Shown: positions 11,301 through 26,300 of the stretch, piece after piece
Numbering within the stretch: the stretch's first letter is position 1
How the letters are laid out: each line of letters begins with the position of its first letter
Source of the DNA: Bugula neritina
Lineage: Eukaryota > Bryozoa > Gymnolaemata > Cheilostomatida > Bugulidae
Length of the DNA: 64,000 nucleotides
Reading direction: 5' to 3'
NCBI GenBank assembly: GCA_964035545.1
Contig: OZ037766.1
Location: 15,888,722-15,952,721, forward strand
Translations under genes and position numbers: made by a program
The notes under the pieces: model-generated
Database searches by the model: none
What the model saw: the letters and a program-made list of their open reading frames with translations, nothing else
Told to the model about the DNA's origin: nothing

Positions 11301-14300
11301 TTTTTATTTTGCAAATTTGCAAGTTGCCTGAAGTAGTAGATATGGAAAGCTCTCTTTAGTTTCTGTATGCAAATTATTTTTCAAAATGTGTTTTGTAATA
11401 TCCATACATGCTCTATTTAACCGTTACTCTTTAATATACTTGTTTTTAAACATAGACAATGGGGACTGATTTAGTACTCCATTGGTTGATTCAAAGCTGT
11501 CATAATTGTTTTATTGGAAAATATTTTTGGAGGATATGAAACTTTTTGGCATAGTTTATTCATAGTGTTGTTGTAATTTTTTGCCAACTTTAGCAACTGT
11601 TTTAGTCCATTTGATCAGATATGTAAGATTTCTTGTGACAAGGATTCACATGCGGCTTTACTTGACCTGTTTTGTTCCATAGTTGATGCTTTTTTAACGT
11701 ATACTTGTGACTTTATAAAGCAGGCTTTAATTGATTGAGACTTTGCTTTGTGTTTGGTCTTTTTCCGCGTAAAGGTGCTCTAGTTTTGCTGTATTTTGCT
11801 TCAGAGAGTCTATGATGAAGATTTAGAACCATCAAACTCGGGTGAAGGAGATGATTCTGCTGACAAACAGAGCCAGGTCAGCTGTGTTTAAATTATGTAA
11901 TACGTTTCTTTAATTGAAGTTATTGCAATTATACAGATGAAAAAAGTAGCTAAAAGCTTGTCTTCATTCTTTTTTCTGCAGAATGAAAAGAGTAAAGAAC
12001 AGGTGGAGTTGGAGTTAATACCCAAGATATCAGAAGCTGTCAAACTGGGTTTGAATGTGTTGGATACAGCTTATGAAAAGTTAGTCTATCTTTTTACTTT
12101 TAGTTTGTTCTACATTACAGAGTTTACCAATACCTAGAGTCCTAGACTGTTTCAAATGCTCTTCGTGTTTTAACACACAATAATGCCTATTTCCCAGTTA
12201 TTTTGGTGAGAAAAGTACATTATTTGTTGCTGGTATGGAAAGAGTAAGCATTTATTAGAGCCTATAGGCCGTTTGTAATAAAGAGTTGTCTTCTTTGCCA
12301 TGTAATTATTAAGTATGAATTGTAGACTTGATGCTAATATTGAGGAAGTAGATTCGGACGATGAGGATGGTTATCATGCTGAGCCCATGTTGGAGGTCAA
12401 GGACCCATATGTACTTCGATCACTTCCAGTGTTGATAGGGAGTGACGCTTTCCATCAGCAAGATAATGTGGGTTTGGTTGATGTGCCTTCAGGTAAGCTA
12501 TTCCTGCTAACTTCTCGTGAGTTGTGCACTGTGTTTTAAAATCAAGACCTGGTCCAAGTCAGAAGCACTCAAAAACCGCAGTTCTTTAAATGACTGAGTT
12601 TTAGGCTTAAAGCTGTTAAATCTTACTACTGCTAGACTACATTTGAAAAATTATTACATAAACTATCTGCATTAAGAGCTGGTCTTCACTTTGTGTTGTC
12701 TAGATGACGAGCCATCAGATCATGGCAGTATCAGTGAGTCTGAAGAGGAAGTTGTAGAAGAAGACACCCCTGTGATTCACGCAACACATCTCTCCGACTA
12801 CTCCTACTCAGATAGTGACGAGGAAGCTAAACCCTCTAGTAGCAGAAGACCTGTACAAGTGAGTATCACACTTCTGCTTTCTCAAACCTTTTATAACACA
12901 AAACTATTTCATTTCGCATGTAATTAAGTGTTTTATTAAAATTTGAAAATTTTCATGTGTAGATCAGGACAGGGTAAATATATTAATTTATTGCTAATTA
13001 GAGAAATTTATAGGCTAGTTTTTAAATGTAGTTTGTAGGAAATGAAATTAATAATTAAGGTAAATGGTAATAATTGCATTTGCTTATATTGTGATGGCAT
13101 ATTTCAATCCGTTTCACAATCAATGTGCTCTAAACTCCTTTGGTTCTCTATAATATTCCGAGTAAATGCTAGCTAAGAGCACCTTGTTTTTAGTTACCCA
13201 ATATTCTACAAGTACTAAATGGTGAAATGTTTAACGTTTCCGTCACAGGGCTTATATTTTTATCACTTTTTTAGCATTTCGCAATTTATTGCTTTGATTA
13301 AACTCAATTATCAAAATTGAAAGATTTGGTTAAAATTAGTCTATTCAGTTCTATGTTTTATTAAAATATTCTTACATTTAATGTTCTGTGTTGACAATTG
13401 AATGTGTGTCTGTTATTTACTAAACAGGCGTTCAGTTCAGAGTCAGGATCTGAATCAGAAGATGATGAAAAGCCTTCCACGACTGCTGTTGCTAAACGTA
13501 GTGACACAGAAGAGAGCGAGACGGAGGCTGTGGCAACTTCCGGGGCTCCACTTGACTTCTCTTCAGAGTTGGCTAAAAAGTTAGGAGGTTCTGCGGTGTC
13601 TGATCCGAGTAAGTCTCTTTATAGTAGACACTTTCTAAACACATGTCATGAGCAGAGATCTACAACTATAACATGTACAACTTTGGTTTCTGATGGCTCA
13701 CTTTTTTGTTCAAAGTTGTTATTTATAAGAGCAAAAGTTTCAATATTGGGTTGTTTGCCACAATCATACCGTTGGGTATTTATTTAAATCAGCTGTTGGT
13801 TAAAGTCTACAATATCTTTTGGCTGAAACTGCTAGTAAAGTTCATTTAGTAAAGTATGTCTAGTTAAATTTATAAATTAATATATTATAATTTCAAAAAC
13901 ATTTTTAAAGCTGGTTTAGTAGGACTTTATGTGCCAATTGAGTCTTCTTCTTGTAATTTGTTTTAGCAGGTGGTTGTAAGTTGTATTACAAAGTCAGAAA
14001 GACAACCCATTAATAGTCTTTTTATTCCTTCCTCATGCTTAAACTAACGCAAGCTTTTTGTTAATAATGCATGCGTGACCACATTTCATTGGTGATTTGG
14101 TTGCAGGTGCATTTTCTAAACAGCCCAGCAAGTCAAAAAGAAGTGACAGTAAATCTTCTGTTGAATCAAAGAAAGACAAGAAAAAGAAGAAAAAGAAACC
14201 TGCAGCATTTGCTGGTATGAGTCTATTTATTGTAGTTGTTTTGAACAAATTTGAACATCTAAGTACAATGTTTGTTGCTTTTGTTGTTGCAGTCTAAACT

Positions 14301-17300
14301 CAGTTTTCAAGTTACAAAAGTATTTGTGTCTTCTTTTTGTTTTAAATCTTAATTAAAATATCTTGCAGTTATTTCATATTTAGAGATAGACACTCTGTGC
14401 TGTAGATGATGATGAGGACATGTTTGGGACGGTGGAAAGTGATGATGATGGTTTGTTTAGTTCCCGTGGAGGTATTTTTGACACTGGCGGAGGCCTGTTT
14501 GACAATAAGACCTCACAGGATGACGGTGGTCTGTTTGATGATGTGGCAGATGTAGATGTTCGTCATTTAAGATCGAGAGAAGAGTTGTCTAGTGGTAATG
14601 AAATTAGCAAAATTTGGATTAGTGATGTAATCAAGTTTTGTTGCAAGTCAGAAAAAAGACAAAGAAGTTTATGCTATGATGTTTTAAATCATTAATTAAT
14701 ATTCTAGAAGATGAACAACCACCTGTAGTTACTGCACAGGCACCTGCTAAGCCTAAGCAAGCACCTGTTAAGAAAGCAGCTGCCACAACAAATCTGTTTG
14801 ACTCTGATTCAGACGATGATGACATGTTCTCCCAGCCTGCTGCAAAGTCTAAGCCTCCAGCTTCTAAAACAAGTAACTTGAGAATTACTGCTTCCCTAAA
14901 CAGTTCTTCCTTATCTATTAACAAATTACTGATCATTATGTTTCAAGCCAATAAAACAATTGATTGAAAGACGTCAAATGAAGCTAGCATGTGTGCTACT
15001 CGGTGTAAATCTAGGCAGCTCATTACTATATTATGCTTATTTAAAATCTAGCAGTGCCTGATGAGTGTCCTAACTAGGTTATTGTTGAAAAGTGAATGCA
15101 TGTTTTATGTTTTATCTTCTGTGTTGTACACATTCTACTGCAGAGTTTAATTTCTCCACAGTATTTGATGAAGAGGATGACGAGTCAGGTAGCTCACTTA
15201 AGCCACCTGGTGATGTTTCCAGAACTCGAACTGCCAGTGGACGAAAGGTGCCAGCAGGTGCTGTGTCTATGTTTGGAACTGCTGGAGGAGGAAATCCATT
15301 GGCATCTGCTTTGTCCAAAAGAAGAGTTTCTTCATCTTCGGTAAGTCTTTCTTTCCTTATACTTGATAAGAAGATTTTTTGGGACTTCAGTTCAATTATT
15401 GAAAAAAATCTTTTTCCCAATATTAGGTTTTCTCATGAAAAATGCTATGGTATGTGAAAAACGCAAAATGCTATGTGCTGATAACGTAAGGCCTTTTGAT
15501 CAGTGCTTTGAATTTGCACCGTTTTTTCGTGACCATCTGCAAATCTAGATTAGCTAAATAGTTAAAAAAAACATGGAAAATTAACCAAGATTAAAAAGAA
15601 CCTTGATTATTTAGTTGCATTTATTGATATTTTATTAGTTTTGGACAAAAACCCATATACATTAGCAGTTAAATTGTGAAAAATAGCTAAAAACTGGAGG
15701 TTTCGAGTGTGTACTAAATTAAGTAAAATGACCCATATAATAAGTAACCCAAAATATTTTGGGTTTGTTTTGCAGCTTTCTGATGTCATTTTAGAGCCAA
15801 TTTTTAGTTTGCTGTCAAATTATCTGTAAGTGAAAACTGATCTAGCATTTTGAAATCTCTCTGTTGAGCTTCCACCCTTTCCATCTTGCCATTCTCTACA
15901 CTTCTTTAGTCTGAAGAAAATGATGCAAGTGCTGATGACTCCAAAGAAAAGAAAAAACCGTCTCTCGAGTCTACCCATTCACCTGCAGCCCCTGTCTCTA
16001 AGTCAGCAGAAAACAGCGGTGGTGGTGGGCTATTCAGTTCTACTGACAGCGATAATGACGGTGGTGATGACTTGTTTGGTTCTTCCTCAGTCAACAAACC
16101 TACCACATCAGAAACTAAAAAGAAGGTAATCTTGTGTAACTTTGCACGTGGTATATAGTTCTAGCAGCATTTTAGCATTCTTGAGAGATGTTTTGAGATT
16201 ACATCTCATGATCAGAGCAGAAACCTAACCATTATTTGTATACTTCTTGACATTTTCTTCAACATTTAACTGTGTCCCCATTATTACTTAATGTTTTTAA
16301 AAATGAGGTGTTTTTTTTATTGAGTTATTGATACCTGTTAACAATCACAGTTTAGTTTTCTTTTTAAACATGTACCATTCCATTGTTGTTTAGCTACCAC
16401 CAGGCGCTGTTTCACTGTTTGGTAACAACACTAATCCTCTGGCAGCTTCCATCAAGAAGAGAGCTGACACTAGGCTATCGGTTAGTTATATATGTAAATT
16501 TGGCAATGCAGATTATTTCTAATCTAGTGAGTTATAATCAACTTGTGTTTCGATTGATCATTGCATCTTATATTCATGTAGCAGAACCTTGTTTTCATCA
16601 ATAGCATAATATGCATGTAGGAAGCAGCCGTGATCTAGGGGTTAGAGCACTGGCTTAGTAAAACTGTAGTCATCCGTTTGATTCCCAGTAAAGGCCTTTG
16701 GTGATGTTAGGAAGAGCATCCAGTCATATGCATAGGTCCTTAGCCCGATTTAAGAAAAACCCTTCTCATCAGGGGTTTTCACAGGGATAGTGACTATAAA
16801 CTTGCATGTACTAAGTTCGTTGTGTCAAATACGCAATATCTCTTCAAGATGCGTAGTGTTTAAAGCAGATCGACACTGATATAGTGGGAAGGTTGTTACA
16901 ATGGTGTAATTTGTGCTTATCTGTTTTATTACCTGTTTTACACAGTGCTATGCTCACTATAGTATTTCGGTCTTGAACATGTAATGAATAATTATTACAC
17001 TCCATGGTTTTATCAATTAACAAACATTTTAAAGTAGTTCAAAGCTGCTAAACTTCTGATATATAACTGTGCAATAGAACTCAATTTATTTCTGCTTATA
17101 GTTCTAATCATAATTATTATGTTTATTTTCAGTCAGTGCACTCACTGTATTTATAATGTAAGATCCAGTAAAAACATTGAAAAGGCCATCTGTAAGTCAC
17201 CCTAACAACAAAAACCCAAAGAATTAAAACTATTTTAGTTCTAACTGACCATATTTACAGAACCTTTTGCTGTTTGCTATATTCTCCACCAAACCAGTTC

Positions 17301-20300
17301 ATCACACTCAAGTCGCCCAAGCTAATTTATTGAAAACATATGTGTGCAAAATGTGCTATACAATAATGAGCCGGTTCTAAAACTCTATTTAAGTTGTAGC
17401 TAAGAATTTATGCAAATCTTAACACTACATAGGTATAATTAGGCAGCCTTGCTTTAATCAAATCAGTTGAGCAAGCATGTCGGTGCACACTATCACACTA
17501 AGACATTTTAGAGTTCAACTACATTTTAAATGTACCCTTGCTATGAAGACTTGTTACTTCAACCTTATGATTTAGAATGAAGAAGATGGTTGGAGTGAAG
17601 AAGAATCAGAGAAAGACGCCACTGATAAGAAGTCCAAACCTGGGTCAGTACAAGTTTTAATTATCCCGCAAACTCATGTAATCATCACACTCGCCTATTA
17701 AATTCAGTGTTTCAATTGCATTGTTTCAAATTTTATGTGTTGGAAGCAATGTTTTTGTTGGATGGCCTAAATGGTCGAGTGAATTAATATAATTGAATAA
17801 CTTTAATTTTTACTAGAAATAAAAATAAGTTACATTCTGGAACTCATGGAATATTGTTAAAGTATTCAAAGAGGTATATAGGTTTTCGGGTTGCGAAATA
17901 AATATGTGAAGCTTAACTATTCTTTCAGTTTTGTAGATCAACTATATAACTGTAAAGCATGTAAATTAGTATGTTGTGTTAATTCTAGTGTGAGTAATGA
18001 GTCAGTCCCTGACCCCAAACCTGCGTCTAGTGGAGGACTGTTTGAGGACGATGACAACGAAGATGATTTGTTTGGATCCAATGCTAAGTCTAGTAGCAAC
18101 TCACGGTGAGTGAGAGGCCTTATATCTTGTCTTTCAAATATTGAGTGGTTTACACATGTGCCTAATTGTGATTATATTTGGAAGTTTATTTCAACTTTAT
18201 AACTACCATGTCTCGTGCTTTATTGTTTTAATCCTTTCACCGGTGTCTTAAATATTGCAGAGCAAGCAAGAAACCTGCAGGAGGTGTTTCCGTTTTTGCC
18301 TCAGCCACTTCTAAGGTCAGTGAAATTTAATTTCTTTTGTTTGAAAATGCTTTATACTATTTTTTTTCTAAAAAAAATAATCAAAACTTCACTCTCGTGT
18401 TAAATACTTGAAAATGATTGATGTTTATAAATCAGGTTTTATTGGCATGGTGTTAATTCATTTTTTTTATAGAATTTATATGTCTTGCTGCAACTTGAAG
18501 CCTGCCTGTTTTTGTTTATGAAGTGTTTACTTGCTGCTTATTGGGTATATGACTACTTTTACCTGCAGCCCAAAGTCACTGGGGTATCATTATTTGGCGA
18601 TGAAGATGACGACAATGAAGATCTCTTCTCAACTACAGCAAAATCTAATACTGAAAAGAAAAGTGGGCAACAAGCACCTGCTAAGCAATCTTCTGGAAAA
18701 ACACCTGCTAAAGGATTATTCAGTGACAGTGATGATGATGGTGACCTATTCTCATCTGCGCCTCTCAAATCCAACCAGACACCCAGTGTCTTAACTAGTA
18801 ATAAATCTGCCAATAAAAGTTTGTTCAGTGATTCTGGTGAAGAAAGTCCGGTTAATGATAATCCTTTAAATGTCACTGTATCGAAACAAGCACCTGTCAA
18901 ACCTTCTGTCAAGCAAGAGCCTGCCATAACAATACCTGTTACTAAAGCACCTGCATCTAAAGGTCTCTTTAGTGACTCAGATGATGACATGTTTGGCGGT
19001 GAAAAACTGCCAAGTGATAAAGCCACTGCTAACCCACCGGGTGTAAAGCAACCACCTGCTAGTAAAGGTCTTTTCAGCGATTCTGATGACAATGACATGT
19101 TTACTCAGACGTCTCGCACCACAAAGCCGGATCCTAAGATGACTAAAACCAAGACTCCTGGGCCGTTTGACGAATCAGATGATGATATGTTTTCAGGGAA
19201 GGATAAAGAAATAAGCAAATCTGCTGTCATTGCAGAAGGTAGATTTACTCTTTGTTTACTTCTCTATGTCTATGCTTATTCTTCCTTCTCCATAATATCT
19301 TACTTTTTAATCTCTTTCTTTAACACAAATGGAAGTCGTTGAAAGTATGATGTACTAACATTTATCAACACTCAGTATTTACTGTGTTTGATATAAAAAT
19401 GCTGTAGTTTAATTTAGAAACAAATATTTTCTAGTATTGCTATGTGTTTTATATTTTCATATATTAAATAGCATATTGAATTGTTGCTGTAGATACCAAG
19501 ACTAGACCATCTGTCAAACCGGCTGTCACTAAGGGTGGCCTATTTAGCAGTGAATCTGATGATGATTTGTTTAGTGCTCAGGCTAAATCCAAGCCGCTGG
19601 TCAAGGAGGAAGAAAGTGCCAGTCTCCATAGCAACACTGATGCTGTTCCTAAAAAAGGTTGGTATACCTGACATTGCACAATACGGTTATCTTGTAGGTG
19701 TTCAACTATGTTATTGTGTTGTTGTGGCAATATATTGCAAGTTGTAATATGCAAAATATTTATACTAAATGAAGTATTGTCAGCTGTAAAGGAAATGATA
19801 ATTTTAACATTGACATTTAAAAATGACAGTCTATTTTGAAGTGTAGCAGTTAATTGAAAACATGTATGAATACAAAATCTGTAAGATGGTTTTTTTCAAG
19901 TTTACAGTGCTGGTTAGTCCAGTCCTAGTAGCAGGAGGCTGCAACTAAGTTTGAATTTGAACATATTGCAATTTTTTATTGGTAGACATCAGTAGTAAGA
20001 AAAGCTTTGAGCCTAGAAGCCATAGTTACATGTTATGAACCAGGAAAGTTTATTGGTTTGGGATATGCAGATGCTAGAACGTTTCCCAAAGCTGTTTGCC
20101 AGCTTCTAAAATCATCAACCAGCAATATATACTGATCTAAATTGTTATAACTTGTTATTGTTGTTTTAGCACTCAGCATTATTATTTATCAATTTGCTTG
20201 ACAATTATGCTAAACTGATATGTGGGACAGAGAAAAAGTGGAGTAAAAAATAAACACATTCTTTTCTAGGCTCCATCATTGCTCACACATTTTGTGATAG

Positions 20301-23300
20301 AATCCTGGAAAAAGCACTTTTGGTATTAGTGCTAGTATGTGGTCAGAAATATTCCATTTTGCATTGTTCTACTTCCAAATTGTTTTCTACCTTTAAAACA
20401 TCTGCTGCGCACCATTTGCTAGCGAGTTCTGTATTGCGAGTAGACAACTTCTCTGCACTTTAGTGAGCAGGTAATTTAGGCTTTAGTAAATAGCTGCACC
20501 TGTGTGGAATTTGAAATATGGACCTAAAATGCAATATCTAATATCTCTGTGCCGTACTAAGCATATTTAGCAAAGTAGAAAGGATTTTGGCTGTCTGCTA
20601 ACTTTAATAAAATTGTGGTATACACATACAATAAATGCATGAGATCATATTGTAACATTGCTTATATTTGCATTAGTATAAACACGTAACGGTTGTTATA
20701 ACAACTCAATTTTGCAGATTTTCAAAGCTCATTATATTTGTAATTTATACAGAAAATAGATGAGTGCGTAGAATAAATGTCAGGTGCCTATTAGGAGATA
20801 GTGCTGTATAAAAGCTAATTTCTGTCGTGTGGCATTGTTTGTGTGGCTTTGATTGTAGCAGATAGTTGTTATATAAGAAATAGTTTAAATATACATCAGA
20901 AACCTAAGTTATCAGTGAAAAATATATACCTATAAGCAGTGGAGTCTGAAATTAATTGGCTCTTTTTTCAATTTTAGAAGCTGATAATGAAGCAGACACA
21001 GTGGTAAGTAATTTCTGTTCGGAACCTGTTTGGAAGTTTCATCATTTCAAATATAATGTTGGATCATATTTTTCTTTCACAATCTTAGCCAGCTAGTACT
21101 CGGTTTCTCTACCTATATTTTGCTGTTATGTCTAGCCCAGATAAAATGATTAGTTATTATTTTTCAAGGAGGTTGTAAAACCCAAAAAGCCAGCTGGTGC
21201 TGTATCAATGTTTGGCGGGCTTGATCCGACAGCCCTATTGAAAAAAAAGAAAGTACTAAGCAAGGATGAGGCTCAGTCATCATCTGGTAAGATGCTGGTA
21301 TATGCAGATTGTAGTGCTGCGCTGTTGTCACTACTATGCCTGTACTATTACCAGGTTATAGTTGGAGTTACTGTAATTTTTGCATCAATGTTTTTTAGAT
21401 AGGCAGATCATTGCTATATTTTAGAGCTGATAATTATTATAATTCAAGTATAAATTAATTTCCATTTCTCTATCTAATCAAATTATAATATCAATCAGTT
21501 TTTATCTCCTAGCTGAGAATGATTGTATTAAATGCATTAACATAACCTGCATGATGTACTCCTTTACTTCTGATTCCTTTCATATCCTGTAACCTTCGAG
21601 TTTATGAATTCAGCTCTGAGCTGCTATATAATGGTACTGATGATGAACCAAGGCGAATAGTTTAGTGGAGTCTACTCTGTAGAGTATTGACTTCAAAATG
21701 ACTTCAATTCACAGTCTGAAGTATCACCGATTTAATACATTATTTTTTCTCATGGAGGGATAACTTCTACTATTTATGTCATTTGCATGATTGCTCTGCT
21801 TTCTCTACATGCAGCTAAATCAATTGATTCTACTCTGGTTAGTAAAACGGCCGGCAAGAATTTACCTGCTCAAAAGTCTCTCTTTGATTCAGATTCTTCT
21901 GATGATGACTTATTTTCAAATAGATCTCAGACCAGAAAACCGCCGTCTGTTCGAAAAAAAGGTAGCTTCTTTTCCCTCATGTGCATGCTTTGTGTCTGCC
22001 AGCATCTTGAGGCACACTTCCAGTGTATTTTGGGATTGAAGCAAGTGAAAAGGTTTTCAATTAAATTAAATCTTAGTTAATGTTGCATTTTATTAAAATG
22101 TATGCTTAGTTTACAAACACATTTGATTCCAGTCACACATATTTTCAGTGGAAGTCTTCAAATTGTAGTGATGGAAAGTATAAAGAATCTGGAAAGTTGC
22201 AAATGTTTTAATATTCTGGAGTACGGCAGACACTAGACACAAAGCATTCATTGGCTCATTTTATTAATTTTGTTAAGTTTTTAACAAACATTTCTAGCTT
22301 TTTGAATGTTGCATTATCTTTAAGCAATCTATTTCACTTTGTCTATGAAAATCACTCCATTTCTTTCCTCTTGGTGAATGGAAAATCTTAAATCAGAACA
22401 ATTATGATGTGATTAAATGACTTCTTAGCTCACCTTAGTTGTGTTTCTATAATGCTGCTTGAGTAAATTGATAATAACTTGTTGTATTTTTACTAAAGTC
22501 AAAGCAGAATCAGTTCCAGCAGCTGATGTTGTCAAATCTAATGATGACCCTCTGCAACCAGCAAAATCTGAGCCTTTAGAGAAACCTAAATCTTCGGTAT
22601 CGGTGGGGAAAGTATCAAGCAATCCTCTAGGAATAAACCCCCTGGCTCTAATGCCTGGTGCCGCTCCTCTTCGTAAAGAACAAGCATCAGCAGCTGTTGG
22701 GTTTGATACTCCCGCTGTTACTACCAATGTGCTACATAGTATGAACAAGGTGAGATGCTCTGCGTTACTGCATGAGATTATTATGGAGGCAGTAAATTGA
22801 AATGTGCAATTTGCTTTAACTGCAAGGGCCTGGTCGTACTAATATCACAGAATTAGATCAGCCTATTAGCGGTTGCAAGTAATTACACATATTTAATACG
22901 ACTTTCTAATGTAATGTGGGTGCACATTCTGAAATTTTAATAATTTTATTTGACAATTCATGATGAAAAATAATTTATATGTGAGGGTTAAACCTTTACA
23001 GTGACTGCTCTCTAAGCCTAAGACTACAGGCACAGTCAAACCCTTTAAGTTGGATAAATTATGTCACTTACTGGGTTTTCTCTTTTCTGTCAGTGTATTA
23101 GATAGGGCATCACTATTGACTACTAAATGAGTGGAAAAATGCTGTAAAGGTTCGAACCCCAAAACAGGAGAAATTGGTTTTTATTTTTTATAGTAACATG
23201 TAGCTCGAAGTGCATAAAGATAATTTTCAATATTTGATTGCTAGCATCTACTCGAATCTGTCTGGTTATTAAATACACAAAGTTTCTAGTGAATATTATT

Positions 23301-26300
23301 TTAATATTGAGTGCTGTATGCATCAGTCAGTTATGTTTGACTGCTACTACTGCAGTAAATTCTGGATTTCATAGAAAATGCTACTTGCCTAACACTGTAC
23401 TCTAGATATACAATGACCTTTGAAAGCTGATAGTGATGTAAATTTGTAAATTAAACTAACTTTTAATTTGTTTTTTTTTTTGCAGTCGAGAGCAAAAATA
23501 CAGCAAAAGAGGAAACCCCCTAGTAGATTTTCTAGAACAAAAGCACCATTAGAAGAGGGCACAACTCCTTCCCCCTCTGCTGCAGCAGATACACTTCCTG
23601 AACAAAATACTGAGAGATTGATGGCTTCTGCGCCGTTGGTTGGTGCACAAGTAGATACAGACTCACAGTTGAACAATAGTAAATCTAAGGCTATAAGCAA
23701 GACTGCCAGTGCTGCACCTAGTTCATTCCTTGATAGTGGTAGTGATAGCGATGATATATTTAGCAGTAAAACCAAACCTCCATCACTAGAAAAGAAAACC
23801 GAGACAAACGATCTTTTTAGCTCTAATCTAAGTTCTGGTACGGAAAAGGTAGAAAAGTCGGCTACTTCACTTAATAATGACCCACTTGATGCTGACAATG
23901 ATGACATGTTCTTCAAGCCTGTGGCAGCATCCATAACTGAGCAAAGTCCTGCAACTAGCGAGTTAGTTGGTAACAACAAGGAACCTGAGAATACTCAGTC
24001 AATATCTGATGAAGATTCACTGCCACTGCCCAAACATGTAGCAGTAAATGCTCAACCTAAAGTGGGGAGTCTTGGCCAAGATGCAGAGAATTCTGTGCCT
24101 TCTAAAGCTCGAGAGAATAAAGATTTCACGCTGGATGACTCTGATGATGATATATTTTCTTCAAAAACTAGTAAAAAGTCTGCCAAGTCGAAACCTGTGG
24201 TGGATATATTTGATGATGAGGATCTGTTTGGTCCTAGCAAAGCTGTCAAATCGAAAGGGTTCTTGGTAAGTCTTGCGTGATTGGAAAGCTCACTAACTCT
24301 TCAAGTGAAAACGATTTGGTAGTGAATTAAAATACATAGAACCTTACTTGCATCGAGATTTTCAACATGAAATTAAATTGAGATAAATGCTCTTGTTTAA
24401 TTAGTCTAGTATAGTGGCAAACCAATAAGCTTATAATCAGAATATTATTATTCAATCAATCTTGTCAAATCATTCATGTATAGAGAAAGTAATATAAACC
24501 CAAGAGCAGAACTAGATGAGATTTCATTTACTTGAAAGTTTTAAGTTTGATCTGTAAAATAATTTTGAAAAAGAGCGAGTGGTTTTGCCAAAACATTTAT
24601 CATAATGAATCCCCATTTTCCAAATTCTACGAAAATATGATCTATCAAGTGGTAGTAGTAGATCTGGTAGGAGTTTATATGCAATTTATTTTACAAAAGT
24701 AGTAATATTTCCATTTTCTGCTGTAATATAATCACGGAGACATGGTAGCGTTAGCTAAAATTGACTTGAGACACCTGAATTTCTGTACATTTTAGTTTAC
24801 TGGGTTCCAAATAATTTTTTCTCAAAATGAATTGTAAATATTTTATGAACACTTAGCTCACATTGCTTAGTTTTTCCTAACCTACTAACTTGGGTTTAAT
24901 TAATGTGCTTATTGTAGGATGACTTTGAAAATGAAGATGATTTGTTTAGCTCCACCCTTAAATCTGCTTCTAGTAAGAAGGCTGCTAAAGCTGTGACCAA
25001 GGTACTATACACTTTCCTTAATTCAAGCAACGGTCCCTTATGACTTTCAAATAGCACTACCTCACTTATATATGTATTATCAAAACATGTGCACATCTAG
25101 CTGCTACCTTTTTGATCTACTGGAACACGACATCACCATCAAGTGGACAGAGCAAACTGTTAATAAGACTGGCCGCAATTTCGATTTCTATTGCTCTTTC
25201 TGGTATTCATGTTAAACGCTGTGCTTCATGTTGTAATTATGGTCTGCGGTAACTAGCCTAACATTTAGTTTCTAAATGATCCTTGCTCAGCAAGAGAATT
25301 GGATCAACTGTAGTATGTTTTGAAATATATTATTTTCTTTTAAATATCAAGTTTTTCATCTTTTCCTAACCCAATACTATACCAATAAGCTGGCAACTAT
25401 CATTTATCACAGTCAAAATATTGGTCAAATTAAATTTGAAATAAGTCAATTTTTCTTCGTTTTGTATTTGTTTCCTGTTTCTAAATTGCACTCATCGATA
25501 TCGTCTGGCTCAAAATTACAAGCAAGATTAGGTGTAGGGCTGTTAAGAGTCAACTTAAATCACTGTGTTATCAGTTTAAATTAGCTATGTTTTTGTTGGC
25601 TAGTCAGTGGGTTGTTTATCATAGCATCATACCCACCATAATATTATAAATTATGCTAGATAACTATTTTGTGACCCACAAGGTGTCAACAAGCTTTTTT
25701 CAATTTTTTGACACTTTGATTAGCAATAACTTTGACTATTGATATCTACAGCTATGTTGTTTTTATTAAGAGTATTCATGGCCAGCATTTTAAGAGTGCA
25801 AACTGATGGTTCAGTATGTTGTACCAGTTCAGGTTAATTTGTAATAGAAATGAGTATTGATCAGTATTAGTTTTCTTTCACTCTATTTCTCCAATACTCC
25901 AATTCATTAGTTAAAACCTTCGACTCGCAAACTGTGCCATTATATGTTTGGGCATAAAACTCTAATATGGCGGTCAAGCCGTAGCTTAGATACTAATCAT
26001 ATATGTACTACTCAGTACAAACCAGAAATTGTTCTTTAAGCAGCTCAGAGTTGGGAGTGACTGAGTGCATGGTTTGGGATTCTCAAGTTTGGAGTCCCCA
26101 ACTCTAAACTTGAGAACCCCAAACTCCTGCACTCGGGTCACTTCCAACTCTAAGCTGCTTGTAGAACAATTCGTACACCTGTTCTGCTGACTCTGCCAAA
26201 TTTGTCATTGTGCCACTTGTTTTGTGACTCTCATATTGTACTGCGTGTAGTGCTCATTTACTATTAAAATGTGAAAGATGGTATTTGCAGACTATTCCAA

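Noticed and set aside
15058-15095. CTGATGAG followed about 22 bases later by GAAA, resembling a hammerhead ribozyme core
   Set aside because: The bases between cannot form a proper stem II closing next to the two core segments, and no flanking stems I and III were found.
18559-19098. 179-codon minus ORF inside WASHC2 exon 19
   Set aside because: Antisense of the repetitive acidic coding exon; other minus ORFs over WASHC2 exons (15112-15420, 22425-22748, 23389-23979) are the same kind of shadow.
21620-21740. Possible third tRNA-like SINE head (AGTTTAGTGGAGTCTACTC)
   Set aside because: It lacks a convincing box B at the right spacing and shows no body motif of the SINE seen elsewhere.
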